Source of the DNA: Marinobacter sp. X15-166B
GTDB lineage: Bacteria; Pseudomonadota; Gammaproteobacteria; Pseudomonadales; Oleiphilaceae
Assembly: GCF_001752365.1 (NCBI RefSeq)
Contig: NZ_MEIY01000001.1
Location: forward strand, 2,862,820-2,926,819
Reading direction: 5' to 3'
Length of the DNA stretch: 64,000 bases
Positions 1 to 6,932 of the stretch are shown piece by piece (position 1 is the first letter of the stretch; each line of letters starts with the position of its first letter). The position numbers and the translations under genes were made by a program. The notes under the pieces were generated by a model, which saw nothing but the letters and a program-made list of their open reading frames with translations, had not been told where the DNA came from and ran no database searches.

Positions 1-197
1 CTTCAAGGCACGCCTGACAGACGACGGCGCCCTGGAAGTAGAGGTGGAAAAAAGGGCAGGGGCTCAACCCGGTGTTTCTGCAACTGGAACAGCTCGGGGT
101 GCGGGTGTTGAGCATGCGTACCAAGGCCAACCGGCTGGAAGAGCTGTTCGTCAAAATGGTTGAAGAAAACGCAGCACAAATGGAGGTTTCGGAGTGA
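1..197 (+). CDS. ABC transporter ATP-binding protein, C-terminal end (YadG-like), partial and frameshifted
   Basis: Only the last ~65 residues of an ABC exporter ATPase lie in the window. The end reads LNPVFLQLEQLGVRVLSMR...KANRLEELF, the C-terminal signature of YadG-type ATPases, and its stop overlaps the start of the permease gene by a few bases, as in a yadGH-type pair. The first ~50 bases are coding in a different frame (FKARLTDDGALEVEVE) from the rest: the two join as VEVEKGQGLNPV only if one base of the A6 run at 48-53 is dropped. Either the gene is broken or the base is a sequencing error. The Walker and signature motifs lie to the left of the window. Confidence 0.75.
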
Positions 198-967
198 ACG
201 CACAGGCCAGAATAACAGCGTTTCAAACCATTCTGATTCGGGAAATTCGCCGGTTCACCCGGATCTGGCCGCAGACGCTGCTGCCCCCGGCGGTTACCAT
301 GACCCTGTACTTTATTATCTTCGGCAATCTGATCGGACCGCGCATCGGGGAGATGGGCGGGTTCGATTACATGGCGTTTATTGTGCCGGGCCTGATCATG
401 ATGGCGGTGATCACCAACTCCTACTCCAACGTGGTGTCGTCGTTTTTTTCCATGAAGTTTCAGCGCAGTGTGGAAGAGTTGCTGGTGTCGCCCATCCCTG
501 ACTGGATCATTCTGGCGGGTTACGTGTGCGGTGGCATGGCCCGGGGGCTGAGCATCGGGGTGATTGTTACCCTGCTGTCGCTGGGGTTCACCGACCTGAA
601 CATCAATAACCTGTGGCTGGTGATTGTCACCGTGGTGCTGACCTCGGCGCTGTTCTCGATTGGCGGGTTCATCAATGCCATGCTGGCCACCAAGTTTGAT
701 GACGTGTCCATCGTACCCGTTTTTGTACTGACTCCATTAACCTATCTGGGCGGGGTATTCTATTCCGTCGATCTGTTGTCCGACTTCTGGTACATGGTGT
801 CCATGGCCAACCCCATTCTGTATATGGTCAATGCGTTCCGGTACGGCATTCTGGGGGTGTCCGATGTGAATGTGTACGTCTCGCTCGGAATGATCGTGTT
901 ATTCATCGCAGCGCTCTCCTGCATTGCGTTGCGGATGTTGAAAAAAGGTAAAGGCATTCGCCACTGA
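194..967 (+). CDS. yadH: ABC-2 type exporter permease (YadH-like)
   Basis: 257-residue inner-membrane permease with about six hydrophobic segments, matching the usual length of E. coli YadH. Recognisable blocks are RIWPQTLLPPAVTMTLYFII near residue 20-40, FIVPGLIMMAVITNSYSNV, FQRSVEELLVSPIP and FVLTPLTYLGGVFYS near 180-195, the conserved ABC-2 (DrrB/YadH) signature. It starts with GTG at 194, overlapping the stop of the ATPase gene, so the pair is translationally coupled. It would form the membrane channel for the ATPase encoded to its left. The transported substrate is not known; family members export drugs or cell-surface material. Confidence 0.88.
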   Translation: MNAQARITAFQTILIREIRRFTRIWPQTLLPPAVTMTLYFIIFGNLIGPRIGEMGGFDYMAFIVPGLIMMAVITNSYSNVVSSFFSMKFQRSVEELLVSPIPDWIILAGYVCGGMARGLSIGVIVTLLSLGFTDLNINNLWLVIVTVVLTSALFSIGGFINAMLATKFDDVSIVPVFVLTPLTYLGGVFYSVDLLSDFWYMVSMANPILYMVNAFRYGILGVSDVNVYVSLGMIVLFIAALSCIALRMLKKGKGIRH

Positions 968-994
968 CGCCGAGAATGGTTGAAAGGATAGGTT

Positions 995-1813
995 ATGGCT
1001 CTTGATAAGGCTCCGCTGGGGAAGCACAGTGAATACCCCGATAAATACAGCCCGGACTTGTTGTTTCCGGTGCCCCGGGACGACAACCGTCGGCGGATCG
1101 CGCTTGCGGACGGTCGCTGGCCCTGGTTCGGGGAAGATTTATGGCAGGCCTGGGAAATTTCCTGGTTGCAACCCAACGGTGTACCGGCGGTTGTCTGGGG
1201 GGTTATCCGGGTGCCGGCCGCCTCGGCTTCATTGATTGAATCCAAATCCTTGAAGCTCTACCTGAACTCGCTCAACCAGACGGTGTTCTCCACCACCGAC
1301 CAGGTGCGCGAGCTGATCAGCCGGGATCTGTCCAGTCTGGTGGGGGCGGCGGTCACGGTTGATTTGTACAGCGTGGACGAGGCGGTGGCCGCAGTCGGCC
1401 GTCCCGAGGGCTACCAGCTGATTGACGGTGAGCCGGTGACCTCGGTGGACTACCAGTACCGGCCGGAGCTGCTGCAGGCCACCGGTCCGCGGGTCACCGA
1501 ACAACTCTGCTCCCATCTGCTCAAAAGCAACTGCCCGGTGACCGGTCAGCCCGATTGGGGTTCCTTGTTGATTGAGTACACCGGGCCGCAGATCGCCCGC
1601 CCGCAATTGCTGCAATATGTAGTGGGCTTCCGGCAACAGCAGGATTTTCACGAGCACTGCGTGGAAACCGTGTTCACCGATATCATGGCGCGCTGCCAGC
1701 CGGAGCAGTTAACCGTGTGCGCCCGCTACACCCGGCGCGGGGGACTGGACATCAACCCCTGGCGCAGCACCCAGCCGGGATCGGCACCGCTGGTGCGGCT
1801 GGTAAGGCAATAG
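995..1813 (+). CDS. queF: NADPH-dependent 7-cyano-7-deazaguanine reductase QueF (long form)
   Basis: QueF reduces preQ0 to preQ1 with two NADPH in the queuosine tRNA-modification pathway (cytosol). The 272-residue length fits the two-lobed YqcD-type form. The QueF motif ESKSLKLYLNSLNQT is at residues 82-96. The substrate-binding catalytic Cys is C180 in SNCPVTGQPDWGS, with the acid Asp D187 after it, and the Glu/His segment FHEHCVE lies near residue 215. Two later genes in this window, queA and tgt, act downstream in the same pathway. The gene ends 9 bases before the convergent adenylate cyclase gene. Confidence 0.95.
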   Translation: MALDKAPLGKHSEYPDKYSPDLLFPVPRDDNRRRIALADGRWPWFGEDLWQAWEISWLQPNGVPAVVWGVIRVPAASASLIESKSLKLYLNSLNQTVFSTTDQVRELISRDLSSLVGAAVTVDLYSVDEAVAAVGRPEGYQLIDGEPVTSVDYQYRPELLQATGPRVTEQLCSHLLKSNCPVTGQPDWGSLLIEYTGPQIARPQLLQYVVGFRQQQDFHEHCVETVFTDIMARCQPEQLTVCARYTRRGGLDINPWRSTQPGSAPLVRLVRQ

Positions 1814-1822
1814 CGCTCGCAG

Positions 1823-3223
1823 TCAGTTCTGCTGCTGGCGCAGGTGTTTGGCGGCGTTCTCCAGGGCAGACAGGATGGCGACCCGTTCTTTGCTGGTGAT
1901 TTTTTCGGAATCCATATACATGGCGAAACCGTTGTGTTCGTGCTCCAGAAAACTGCGGTTGGGGCCCATGTTACGGCGAAAATCCACCACTTCATAAATG
2001 GGAATCGGGCGACTGAACCCGCGTACGGTGATTTCGCCCTTGTCCCGGCACATGATGGTGTCTTTGATCAGTGAGAAAGTCTCGTGGGACACCAGAATTT
2101 CGCCCGGATCGGCCAGGGACTCAAGCCGGCTGGCCAGGTTCACCTCCTTGCCGATGATGGTGTAATCCATGCGGTTTTCTGCGCCAAAGTTACCTACCGT
2201 GGTGTAGCCGGTGCTGATACCCATGCGAATTTGCAGGGGCGTTTTGATGCCCATGCTCTGCCATTTTTGCCGCAGGATTTTCATGTGCTTGCGCATGTCG
2301 ATGGCCATGGACACGCAGGCGATGGCGTCGTCCCGTTGGCCCTTGCTGGTGGGGTCGCCAAAAAATACGAGGATGGAGTCACCCACAAATTTGTCGATGG
2401 TGCCGCCGTGGCGCAGCGCCAGCTGGGACATTTCGTTGAAGTAGTGGTTGAGCAGTTCGGTCAGGGCCTCGGGTTCCATTTCCTCGGCCAGTTCGGTAAA
2501 GCCCTTGATGTCCGAGAAAAAAATCGCCAGTTTTTTCCGCTGGGTTTCCAGGCGCACATCCCGTTCGCCGGTAAAGATCGACTGCCACACCTGGGGCGAC
2601 AGGTATTTGGACAGTTTGTGGGACAGGGCGATGGATTGCTCCCGCTGGTTCTTGATCTGGGTTTTGGCGAGCATCAGCACACGGGCTTGCTGGTGTGAGT
2701 AATAGGCGGTGAAGCAGATGTACAGGCCGGTGGTGAGCAAGGCCACGGTGCTGGTCAGCAGCGGGGAGTGGCTCAAGGTGTCAACACCGGTAATGGCCAC
2801 CCCCAGCAAAATGGTGGGGATCAGCAGCGTCAGCCCCAACAGGCACCGCCTGACCCCCCCCGCGATCAGGCAGCTGAAACACACCATCAGCAACAGCGCC
2901 AGCGAGGGCACGGCGACAAGCCCCGGAAGGCCGATCACCAGGCCGCCAATCACGCAATCGGCCATCAGCAGCCGTTGCCGGAGGGCGGAGGATTTTATCG
3001 CCGGGGTCCGGCGAGAGAGGTAGTACGCAACGTGGGGCCAGATGAGGGTCATGGCAATCAGCGCCCAGATCCAGGGCTCGAAGATGCCGTCGTAAATGCC
3101 TGCGGCCATGATGGAGCCGGCAGCGCCGTAGGCCAGCACCCGAAGAGTATGATCCGGGTTGATGGACTGGTCCTCGAGTTCGAGCACCGGGATTTTTACG
3201 GGTATAGAGTGGGTTTCGTTCAT
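1823..3223 (-). CDS. cyaB: Membrane class III adenylate cyclase with MASE2 domain (CyaB-like)
   Basis: Makes cAMP from ATP. Residues ~28-178 hold about six membrane segments with the MASE2 hallmark WPHVAYYLSRR (62-72). Residues ~228-415 are a class III cyclase domain. Metal-binding Asp residues are D238 (FFSDIKGFT) and D282 (DKFVGDSIL). Substrate-defining K278 and T355 (DYTIIG), plus R366 (VNLASR), make it class IIIb. Length 466 is close to Pseudomonas CyaB, which has the same architecture and feeds the Vfr/cAMP virulence and pilus regulon. Guanylate or diguanylate activity is not expected from these residues. A separate transcription unit, convergent with queF. Confidence 0.88.
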   Translation of the reverse strand: MNETHSIPVKIPVLELEDQSINPDHTLRVLAYGAAGSIMAAGIYDGIFEPWIWALIAMTLIWPHVAYYLSRRTPAIKSSALRQRLLMADCVIGGLVIGLPGLVAVPSLALLLMVCFSCLIAGGVRRCLLGLTLLIPTILLGVAITGVDTLSHSPLLTSTVALLTTGLYICFTAYYSHQQARVLMLAKTQIKNQREQSIALSHKLSKYLSPQVWQSIFTGERDVRLETQRKKLAIFFSDIKGFTELAEEMEPEALTELLNHYFNEMSQLALRHGGTIDKFVGDSILVFFGDPTSKGQRDDAIACVSMAIDMRKHMKILRQKWQSMGIKTPLQIRMGISTGYTTVGNFGAENRMDYTIIGKEVNLASRLESLADPGEILVSHETFSLIKDTIMCRDKGEITVRGFSRPIPIYEVVDFRRNMGPNRSFLEHEHNGFAMYMDSEKITSKERVAILSALENAAKHLRQQQN

Positions 3224-3224
3224 A

Positions 3225-3536
3225 TCAGAAGCGGATTTTCCCGAGCAGCATGTCCTTGAACATCACCCAGTCTCCCATCAGGCTGTACAGCGGGTGTTTG
3301 AAAGTCGCGGGCCGGTTGCGTTCAAACCAGAAATGACCGGCCCAGGCAAAACCATAACCAATGATCGGCAGCAACCATAAGAGCATGAGCTTTCCGGACA
3401 AGAGGGCGTAAGTGGCGACGACTAAAACCAGAGCACTGCCGGTGAAGTGCAGCCGTCTGCAGGTGCGGTTGCGGTGTTCTTCCAGATAGTGGGGATAAAA
3501 TTCGGCAAAGTTGTTGAATTCCCTTTGGTTGTCCAT
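3225..3536 (-). CDS. DUF962 (Mpo1/YGL010w-like) small membrane protein
   Basis: About 103 residues from the chosen ATG (MDNQREFNNF). The frame stays open to a TTG at 3569 and another ATG at 3551, and none has a strong ribosome-binding site, so the start is uncertain. The DUF962 pattern is clear: FYPHYLEEHRNRTCRRLHF at the N-terminus, two hydrophobic segments, then GHFWFERNRPATFKHPLYS. The yeast relative Mpo1 is an Fe(II) dioxygenase acting on 2-hydroxy fatty acids and uses conserved His residues, several of which (H12, H16, H24-region, H78-region) are present here. The bacterial role is unproven. It lies 1 base before the cyclase start and could be co-transcribed with it. Confidence 0.8.
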   Translation of the reverse strand: MDNQREFNNFAEFYPHYLEEHRNRTCRRLHFTGSALVLVVATYALLSGKLMLLWLLPIIGYGFAWAGHFWFERNRPATFKHPLYSLMGDWVMFKDMLLGKIRF

Positions 3537-3654
3537 GATCATCCGGCTCATTATCGTTGTTATGGTCAAGCAATTATGACAAAAGATTAACAGTATATTT
3601 GAACGCTAACAATTTTGTTGGCGTTGCGGTTCATTCGTTTGGGAGTTTGTGAGT

Positions 3655-4224
3655 ATGAATGATGTGATCTGCGCGATACTGAATCGCGCTTCCGAGCCAC
3701 GGCTGACCGCCCCGGCACCCGACCAGGCCACATTGGACGCGGCCTTTCAATGTGCCTTCACCGCACCGGATCATGCGCTGTTGCGCCCCTGGCGCTACCT
3801 GGTGATCGAAGGGGAAGGGCTGCATGCGCTGGGCGAGCTGTTTGCCGACTCGCTGGACGCAAACGACCCGAATCACGCTGAACGCTGTGCCCGGGTGCGT
3901 CAGAGCCCGTTGCGTGCTCCCATGATTATTGTTGGTATCACCTCTTATCGGGAACACCCCAAAGTGCCCCCGGTGGAGCAGGCCATGTCAGCCGCCGTTG
4001 GCATGGGGTATCTGGCGCTGGCGTTGGACGCAGCCGGTTATGGAGCCATGTGGCGCACCGGCAGCCCTGCCCACAGCGACGTGGTGGAACAGGGACTCGG
4101 GCTCGCCGACCATGAGAAAATCTCCGGCTTTTTGTACGTCGGCACGGTCGAACGGGCAAAACCCAGGGTGCCCCGCCCGGAAGTGGCCGACAAGGTGAGC
4201 CGCTGGCCGCACACCGACCAGTAA
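3655..4224 (+). CDS. Nitroreductase family protein (YdjA-like)
   Basis: FMN-dependent NAD(P)H oxidoreductase fold, ~189 residues, the same length as E. coli YdjA. Shared blocks are APDHALLRPWRYLVIEG near 38-55, APMIIVGI near 90, KVPPVEQAMSAA near 105 and GFLYVGT near 165. YdjA-type enzymes have the smallest flavin domain of the family and reduce nitroaromatics poorly; the natural substrate is unknown. ATG at 3655 is preferred over GTG at 3649 because a GGGAG at about 3640 then sits at normal spacing. It stands alone, divergent from the DUF962 gene. Confidence 0.85.
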   Translation: MNDVICAILNRASEPRLTAPAPDQATLDAAFQCAFTAPDHALLRPWRYLVIEGEGLHALGELFADSLDANDPNHAERCARVRQSPLRAPMIIVGITSYREHPKVPPVEQAMSAAVGMGYLALALDAAGYGAMWRTGSPAHSDVVEQGLGLADHEKISGFLYVGTVERAKPRVPRPEVADKVSRWPHTDQ

Positions 4225-4320
4225 GGTTTGCGCCGCGGAGACTATGCCATACGAACACAGCCGGGGCACGCGCTTGCACCTGTTTGCGGGTGCGTGGCCG
4301 GATTAGCTGATGAACCTGTT

Positions 4321-4365
4321 GGAAGCACCTGCGATACTGTGGAATCAGACCGCTTAGGTGCTTCC
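4321..4365. repeat. Perfect 10-base inverted repeat
   Basis: GGAAGCACCT at 4321-4330 is exactly mirrored by AGGTGCTTCC at 4356-4365, with 25 bases between. No T run follows, so it is not a typical terminator of the nitroreductase gene. It may be part of a larger structured element together with the inverted repeat starting at 4422. Confidence 0.6.
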
Positions 4366-4421
4366 TTAACCGGGATACACATCCTGCCAGCCGCGTCCAG
4401 CCCGCAAATCCTCACCTGATA

Positions 4422-4564
4422 GAGCACCCAGGCCGAAGGCCGGTGAACTCCAACGCATAACGGTTATGGCTCAGTCCTGTCAAGAAATAAGGGAACTGAC
4501 AACCGCTTTCTGAAGGGAGCCAATGCGGCAGAAATGGCTACCCATCCCGACAGATAGGGTGCTC
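4422..4564. repeat. Inverted repeat closing a 143-base structured element
   Basis: GAGCACCC at 4422-4429 pairs with GGGTGCTC at 4557-4564. Inside are smaller hairpins: GGCC-GAA-GGCC at 4431-4441, the palindrome CATAAC-G-GTTATG near 4454-4466, CCGC/GCGG near 4503-4528 and AGCCA/TGGCT near 4519-4539. A closing stem around several internal hairpins suggests a folded RNA or a mobile-element end, but no family consensus was recognised. Confidence 0.5.
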
Positions 4565-4599
4565 CCCCTACGCAGAAAAACAAGTTAAATAAGGATTTG

Positions 4600-4742
4600 T
4601 GTCGGAAAACTTTACACCCATTTACACATCTATCTATCTGATTTTAAAACTTATTAACCACGACCACACCTGCGTTCTGGAAGCATTCGACAAGTGAGAG
4701 GTGGTCGTTTTCACGGTCTCTATGTGTCGGTAAAGTTTACAT
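4600..4742. promoter_or_regulatory. Pair of operator-like direct repeats upstream of the pilus operon
   Basis: TGTCGGAAAACTTTACAC (4600-4617) and TGTCGGTAAAGTTTACAT (4725-4742) match at 15 of 18 positions, 125 bases apart. A further TTTACAC follows the first copy at 4621. The second copy contains GTAAAGTTTAC, a perfect palindrome around a central G. Such spaced copies upstream of an operon suggest binding sites for one regulator; which one is unknown. Confidence 0.45.
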
Positions 4743-4977
4743 ATAGTTTGCCGAATAATTGGGTTTATGCCGTTTTTCGACAAATATTTCTGTTTTTATG
4801 TCCATAAATTATACATGGCTCGGCATAAATATGAGCGCAGATTAAAGTCTCTACTGGTATCTATCTGTTATTAAATAGTTTTTCTGAAGGTGGCCGTGAA
4901 TGTGCCTTATCGTTCCGGGCTCGCAGCTTTCATTCTGAAGATGCGATTTCAAAAACCTAACGGTAAGGATACTGGCT

Positions 4978-5445
4978 ATGAAACTGAGAACTTTAACCTC
5001 CGTCGCGTTACTCGCAACTGCCGTTGGCTTTGCAAATGCGAACACGTCTGTTGAAGTCCCACTAAGTGGCACCTTGCCCAAAGCGTGCGGCGTAACAGCA
5101 TTCCTGGACGGTCCATTTGATGCCCTTGATATGACGGACACAGATGTTCAGGGGTCTGAGTCAATGAGCGTAACCTGTAATTACGGCGGTTCTGCGTCTG
5201 TCACTTTTGAATCCGCAAATCTTGGCAAAATGGTTAGCGATGGCAATGAAGTGCCCTACAAATTGCTTATTTCGGGATCACCATTCTCGACAGGTGTGTC
5301 TCTGGCAAGCCCCCAGACCTGGGCTGGCTGGCCAGCGGTCACTAATGCTGTCCAGACTCGTTCACTGAAAGTTCAGCTTGATATGCCTGCAGTCGTTGCG
5401 GGTGACTACACCGACACGATTACTGCAACAGTCGTTCCTAACTGA
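4978..5445 (+). CDS. Fimbrial major subunit (spore coat U/CsuA-B-like pilin)
   Basis: 155-residue secreted protein. A Sec signal peptide covers residues 1-21 (cleavage after FANA). The mature part has two Cys (KACGVT and VTCNYGG), likely a disulfide, and ends in GDYTDTITATVVPN, the closing beta-strand pattern of SCPU-domain pilins of archaic chaperone-usher pili. Being first in an operon with chaperone, usher and tip protein, it is presumed to be the polymerising subunit. A good AAGGA precedes the ATG. Sequence identity to named pilins is low, so the class is inferred from context and the C-terminal motif. Confidence 0.78.
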   Translation: MKLRTLTSVALLATAVGFANANTSVEVPLSGTLPKACGVTAFLDGPFDALDMTDTDVQGSESMSVTCNYGGSASVTFESANLGKMVSDGNEVPYKLLISGSPFSTGVSLASPQTWAGWPAVTNAVQTRSLKVQLDMPAVVAGDYTDTITATVVPN

Positions 5446-5521
5446 CTATCACCCGATTTGATGTGAGGTTGGTCCGAGCCTGTATGGCTCGGGCCGATAC
5501 ATTTGCGCAAAGAGGTTTACC

Positions 5522-6226
5522 ATGCTGAAAAGTGGCAATTTCGTAGTAGCGGGGACGGCTTATCTGCTGATTGTGGTTGCGGGACTCGTCATTGCAAACA
5601 ATACGTTTGCGTTTCAACTTACGCCCACAGTTTCAGTCATAAACCTCCCAGCAGATGCCAGTGGCATCACCCTTAATTTGAAAAACCCCAGAAAAGTTAC
5701 CTTGCCTGTCGAGTTTGAGATTGTTGAGCGCACTGTCAGCGAGGATGGAGCAGAAACGTTCACTGCTGCAGATGATCTGTTTCTGATATTTCCCCCGCAA
5801 GCAATTATTAAGTCGGGAGAGGCACAGGCCGTTCGTGTTCAGTGGGTGGATCAGGCTCCAGAAGCCTCAAGATCCTTCACTTTGTTTGCCAAAGAGATTC
5901 CAGTTGAACTGACCGGAAAAGATGAATCTATGTTGCAGACTCTGTTGCGAATGGGAGCGTCTGTTCACGTTGTCTCGTCCCAGGCAAAGCCTGAGGTATC
6001 AATTTTAAAGGTTGCTGAATCCACAGAAGGTGTTCGCTTGACACTGGGGAATTCAGGGAATCGCTTTATTTATCTCAATGATGTCAGGATCCACTTTGAG
6101 ACCAAAACATACACTGGTAGCGAACTAGCTAACATTGCTGGCCGGACATTGCTTACTCCTTCAGGAAAGAGAACTATAGTCATACCTAACGAAAAAGGCA
6201 GGCCAAGGGTGTCGATAGCAAAATAA
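5522..6226 (+). CDS. Periplasmic fimbrial chaperone (PapD-like)
   Basis: 234 residues with an N-terminal hydrophobic signal (about 1-31). The first Ig-like domain carries the G1-strand region FPPQAIIKSGEAQAVRVQW (about 101-119), typical of chaperones of the CsuC/archaic group where donor-strand complementation of pilins takes place. The second domain ends with GRTLLTPSGKRTIVIPN. Its job is to fold subunits in the periplasm and hand them to the usher. Its stop overlaps the start of the next gene (TAATG), indicating translational coupling. Confidence 0.85.
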   Translation: MLKSGNFVVAGTAYLLIVVAGLVIANNTFAFQLTPTVSVINLPADASGITLNLKNPRKVTLPVEFEIVERTVSEDGAETFTAADDLFLIFPPQAIIKSGEAQAVRVQWVDQAPEASRSFTLFAKEIPVELTGKDESMLQTLLRMGASVHVVSSQAKPEVSILKVAESTEGVRLTLGNSGNRFIYLNDVRIHFETKTYTGSELANIAGRTLLTPSGKRTIVIPNEKGRPRVSIAK

Positions 6227-6930
6227 TGATAGCAAGGTGTTCGTCAGTATTCTTGTTCATCTGGATAGCTCCAGTTTGGGCGCTGGGTGTGACTCCCACA
6301 CAGATCGTTTTTGACAGTGCTACTGATACATTTCAAGAAATCAGGATAATGGGGGATAGTTCATCCCCTTTGGCTATTGAGATGTCAATACGTCAAAGAC
6401 GTCCCGATACAGAAGAAGATGCATTATTGAAAAATGAATGCATCACTCTCTCTCTTCCTCAAGCTTACATTGTACCCAGAACGTCTGTAACCGTCATAAT
6501 AAAGCACAAGGGGAGCGATTCAGATTGCCAGACTGGCTCTTTTTATCTTGTAGTGGAATCGCTGAATATTACCGGCAGGTCTCAATCGAGCAACCATCAG
6601 GTTGCTTTTTCCTTCAGGTTACTGGTACCGGTTCATATCAATCCCGGTACTTATAAAAATATAAAGGCCGATCTGTATTCCCGGAAGCATATTGTCATCG
6701 CCAACGTCGATACCGGCGCGGTGCTGTATAGCACATTTGACCTCCAGCTCAGAACTCGCCATGGATGGAGGCATGTTAAAGGGGAAACTCTGGCCAAACG
6801 ACTTAAATCGGATGCCCTGTTACCCGGTGAATCGCTCATTTTTGATCCATCAGCAGCGTTGGGTCCAGATACTGAATATCAAGGAGTCCGGGTAAGGGCA
6901 CGTTCTATTCCTTCGAATGTGGAGGAATAG
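6226..6930 (+). CDS. Second, divergent PapD-like fimbrial chaperone
   Basis: 234-residue exported protein with a signal peptide ending near WALG (residue ~20). LGVTPTQIVFDSATDTFQE and the segment LSLPQAYIVPRTSVTVIIK resemble the A1 and G1 strand regions of pilus chaperones, but conservation is weak and there are two Cys absent from the first chaperone. Same length as its upstream neighbour, suggesting duplication and divergence. It may serve the tip protein or another assembly step. It starts within the stop codon of the first chaperone and is followed after 2 bases by the usher gene. Confidence 0.65.
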   Translation: MIARCSSVFLFIWIAPVWALGVTPTQIVFDSATDTFQEIRIMGDSSSPLAIEMSIRQRRPDTEEDALLKNECITLSLPQAYIVPRTSVTVIIKHKGSDSDCQTGSFYLVVESLNITGRSQSSNHQVAFSFRLLVPVHINPGTYKNIKADLYSRKHIVIANVDTGAVLYSTFDLQLRTRHGWRHVKGETLAKRLKSDALLPGESLIFDPSAALGPDTEYQGVRVRARSIPSNVEE

Positions 6931-6932
6931 CA

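Larger units (their letters stand above)
4225..4977. other. 753-base intergenic region before the pilus operon
   Basis: No convincing gene is present: the open frames here are short and lack a ribosome-binding site and recognisable protein content. The left half (to about 4565) holds nested inverted repeats, listed separately. The right half is markedly AT-rich, with two copies of an operator-like motif and a 9-base inverted repeat (4764-4772 with 4821-4829). It presumably contains the promoter and control sites of the pilus operon that starts at 4978. I could not match it to a known riboswitch or RNA family. Confidence 0.6.

Noticed and set aside
48..54. dnaX-like slippery heptamer A-AAA-AAG as programmed frameshift
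   Set aside because: Programmed -1 slippage would move to the wrong frame; the ATPase needs a +1 shift, and the codon phase (GAA AAA AGG) does not fit.
4450..4510. Integron attC site
   Set aside because: ATAAC/GTTAT-like boxes are present, but the 7-base consensus of the core sites is not met and no integrase or cassette array is in view.
4422..4564. c-di-GMP or cobalamin riboswitch before the pilus operon
   Set aside because: The conserved core sequences of these classes are absent, so only an unidentified structured element is reported.
4660..4708. ACGACCAC...GTGGTCGT inverted repeat as terminator
   Set aside because: The 33-base loop and only a short T run make an intrinsic terminator unlikely.
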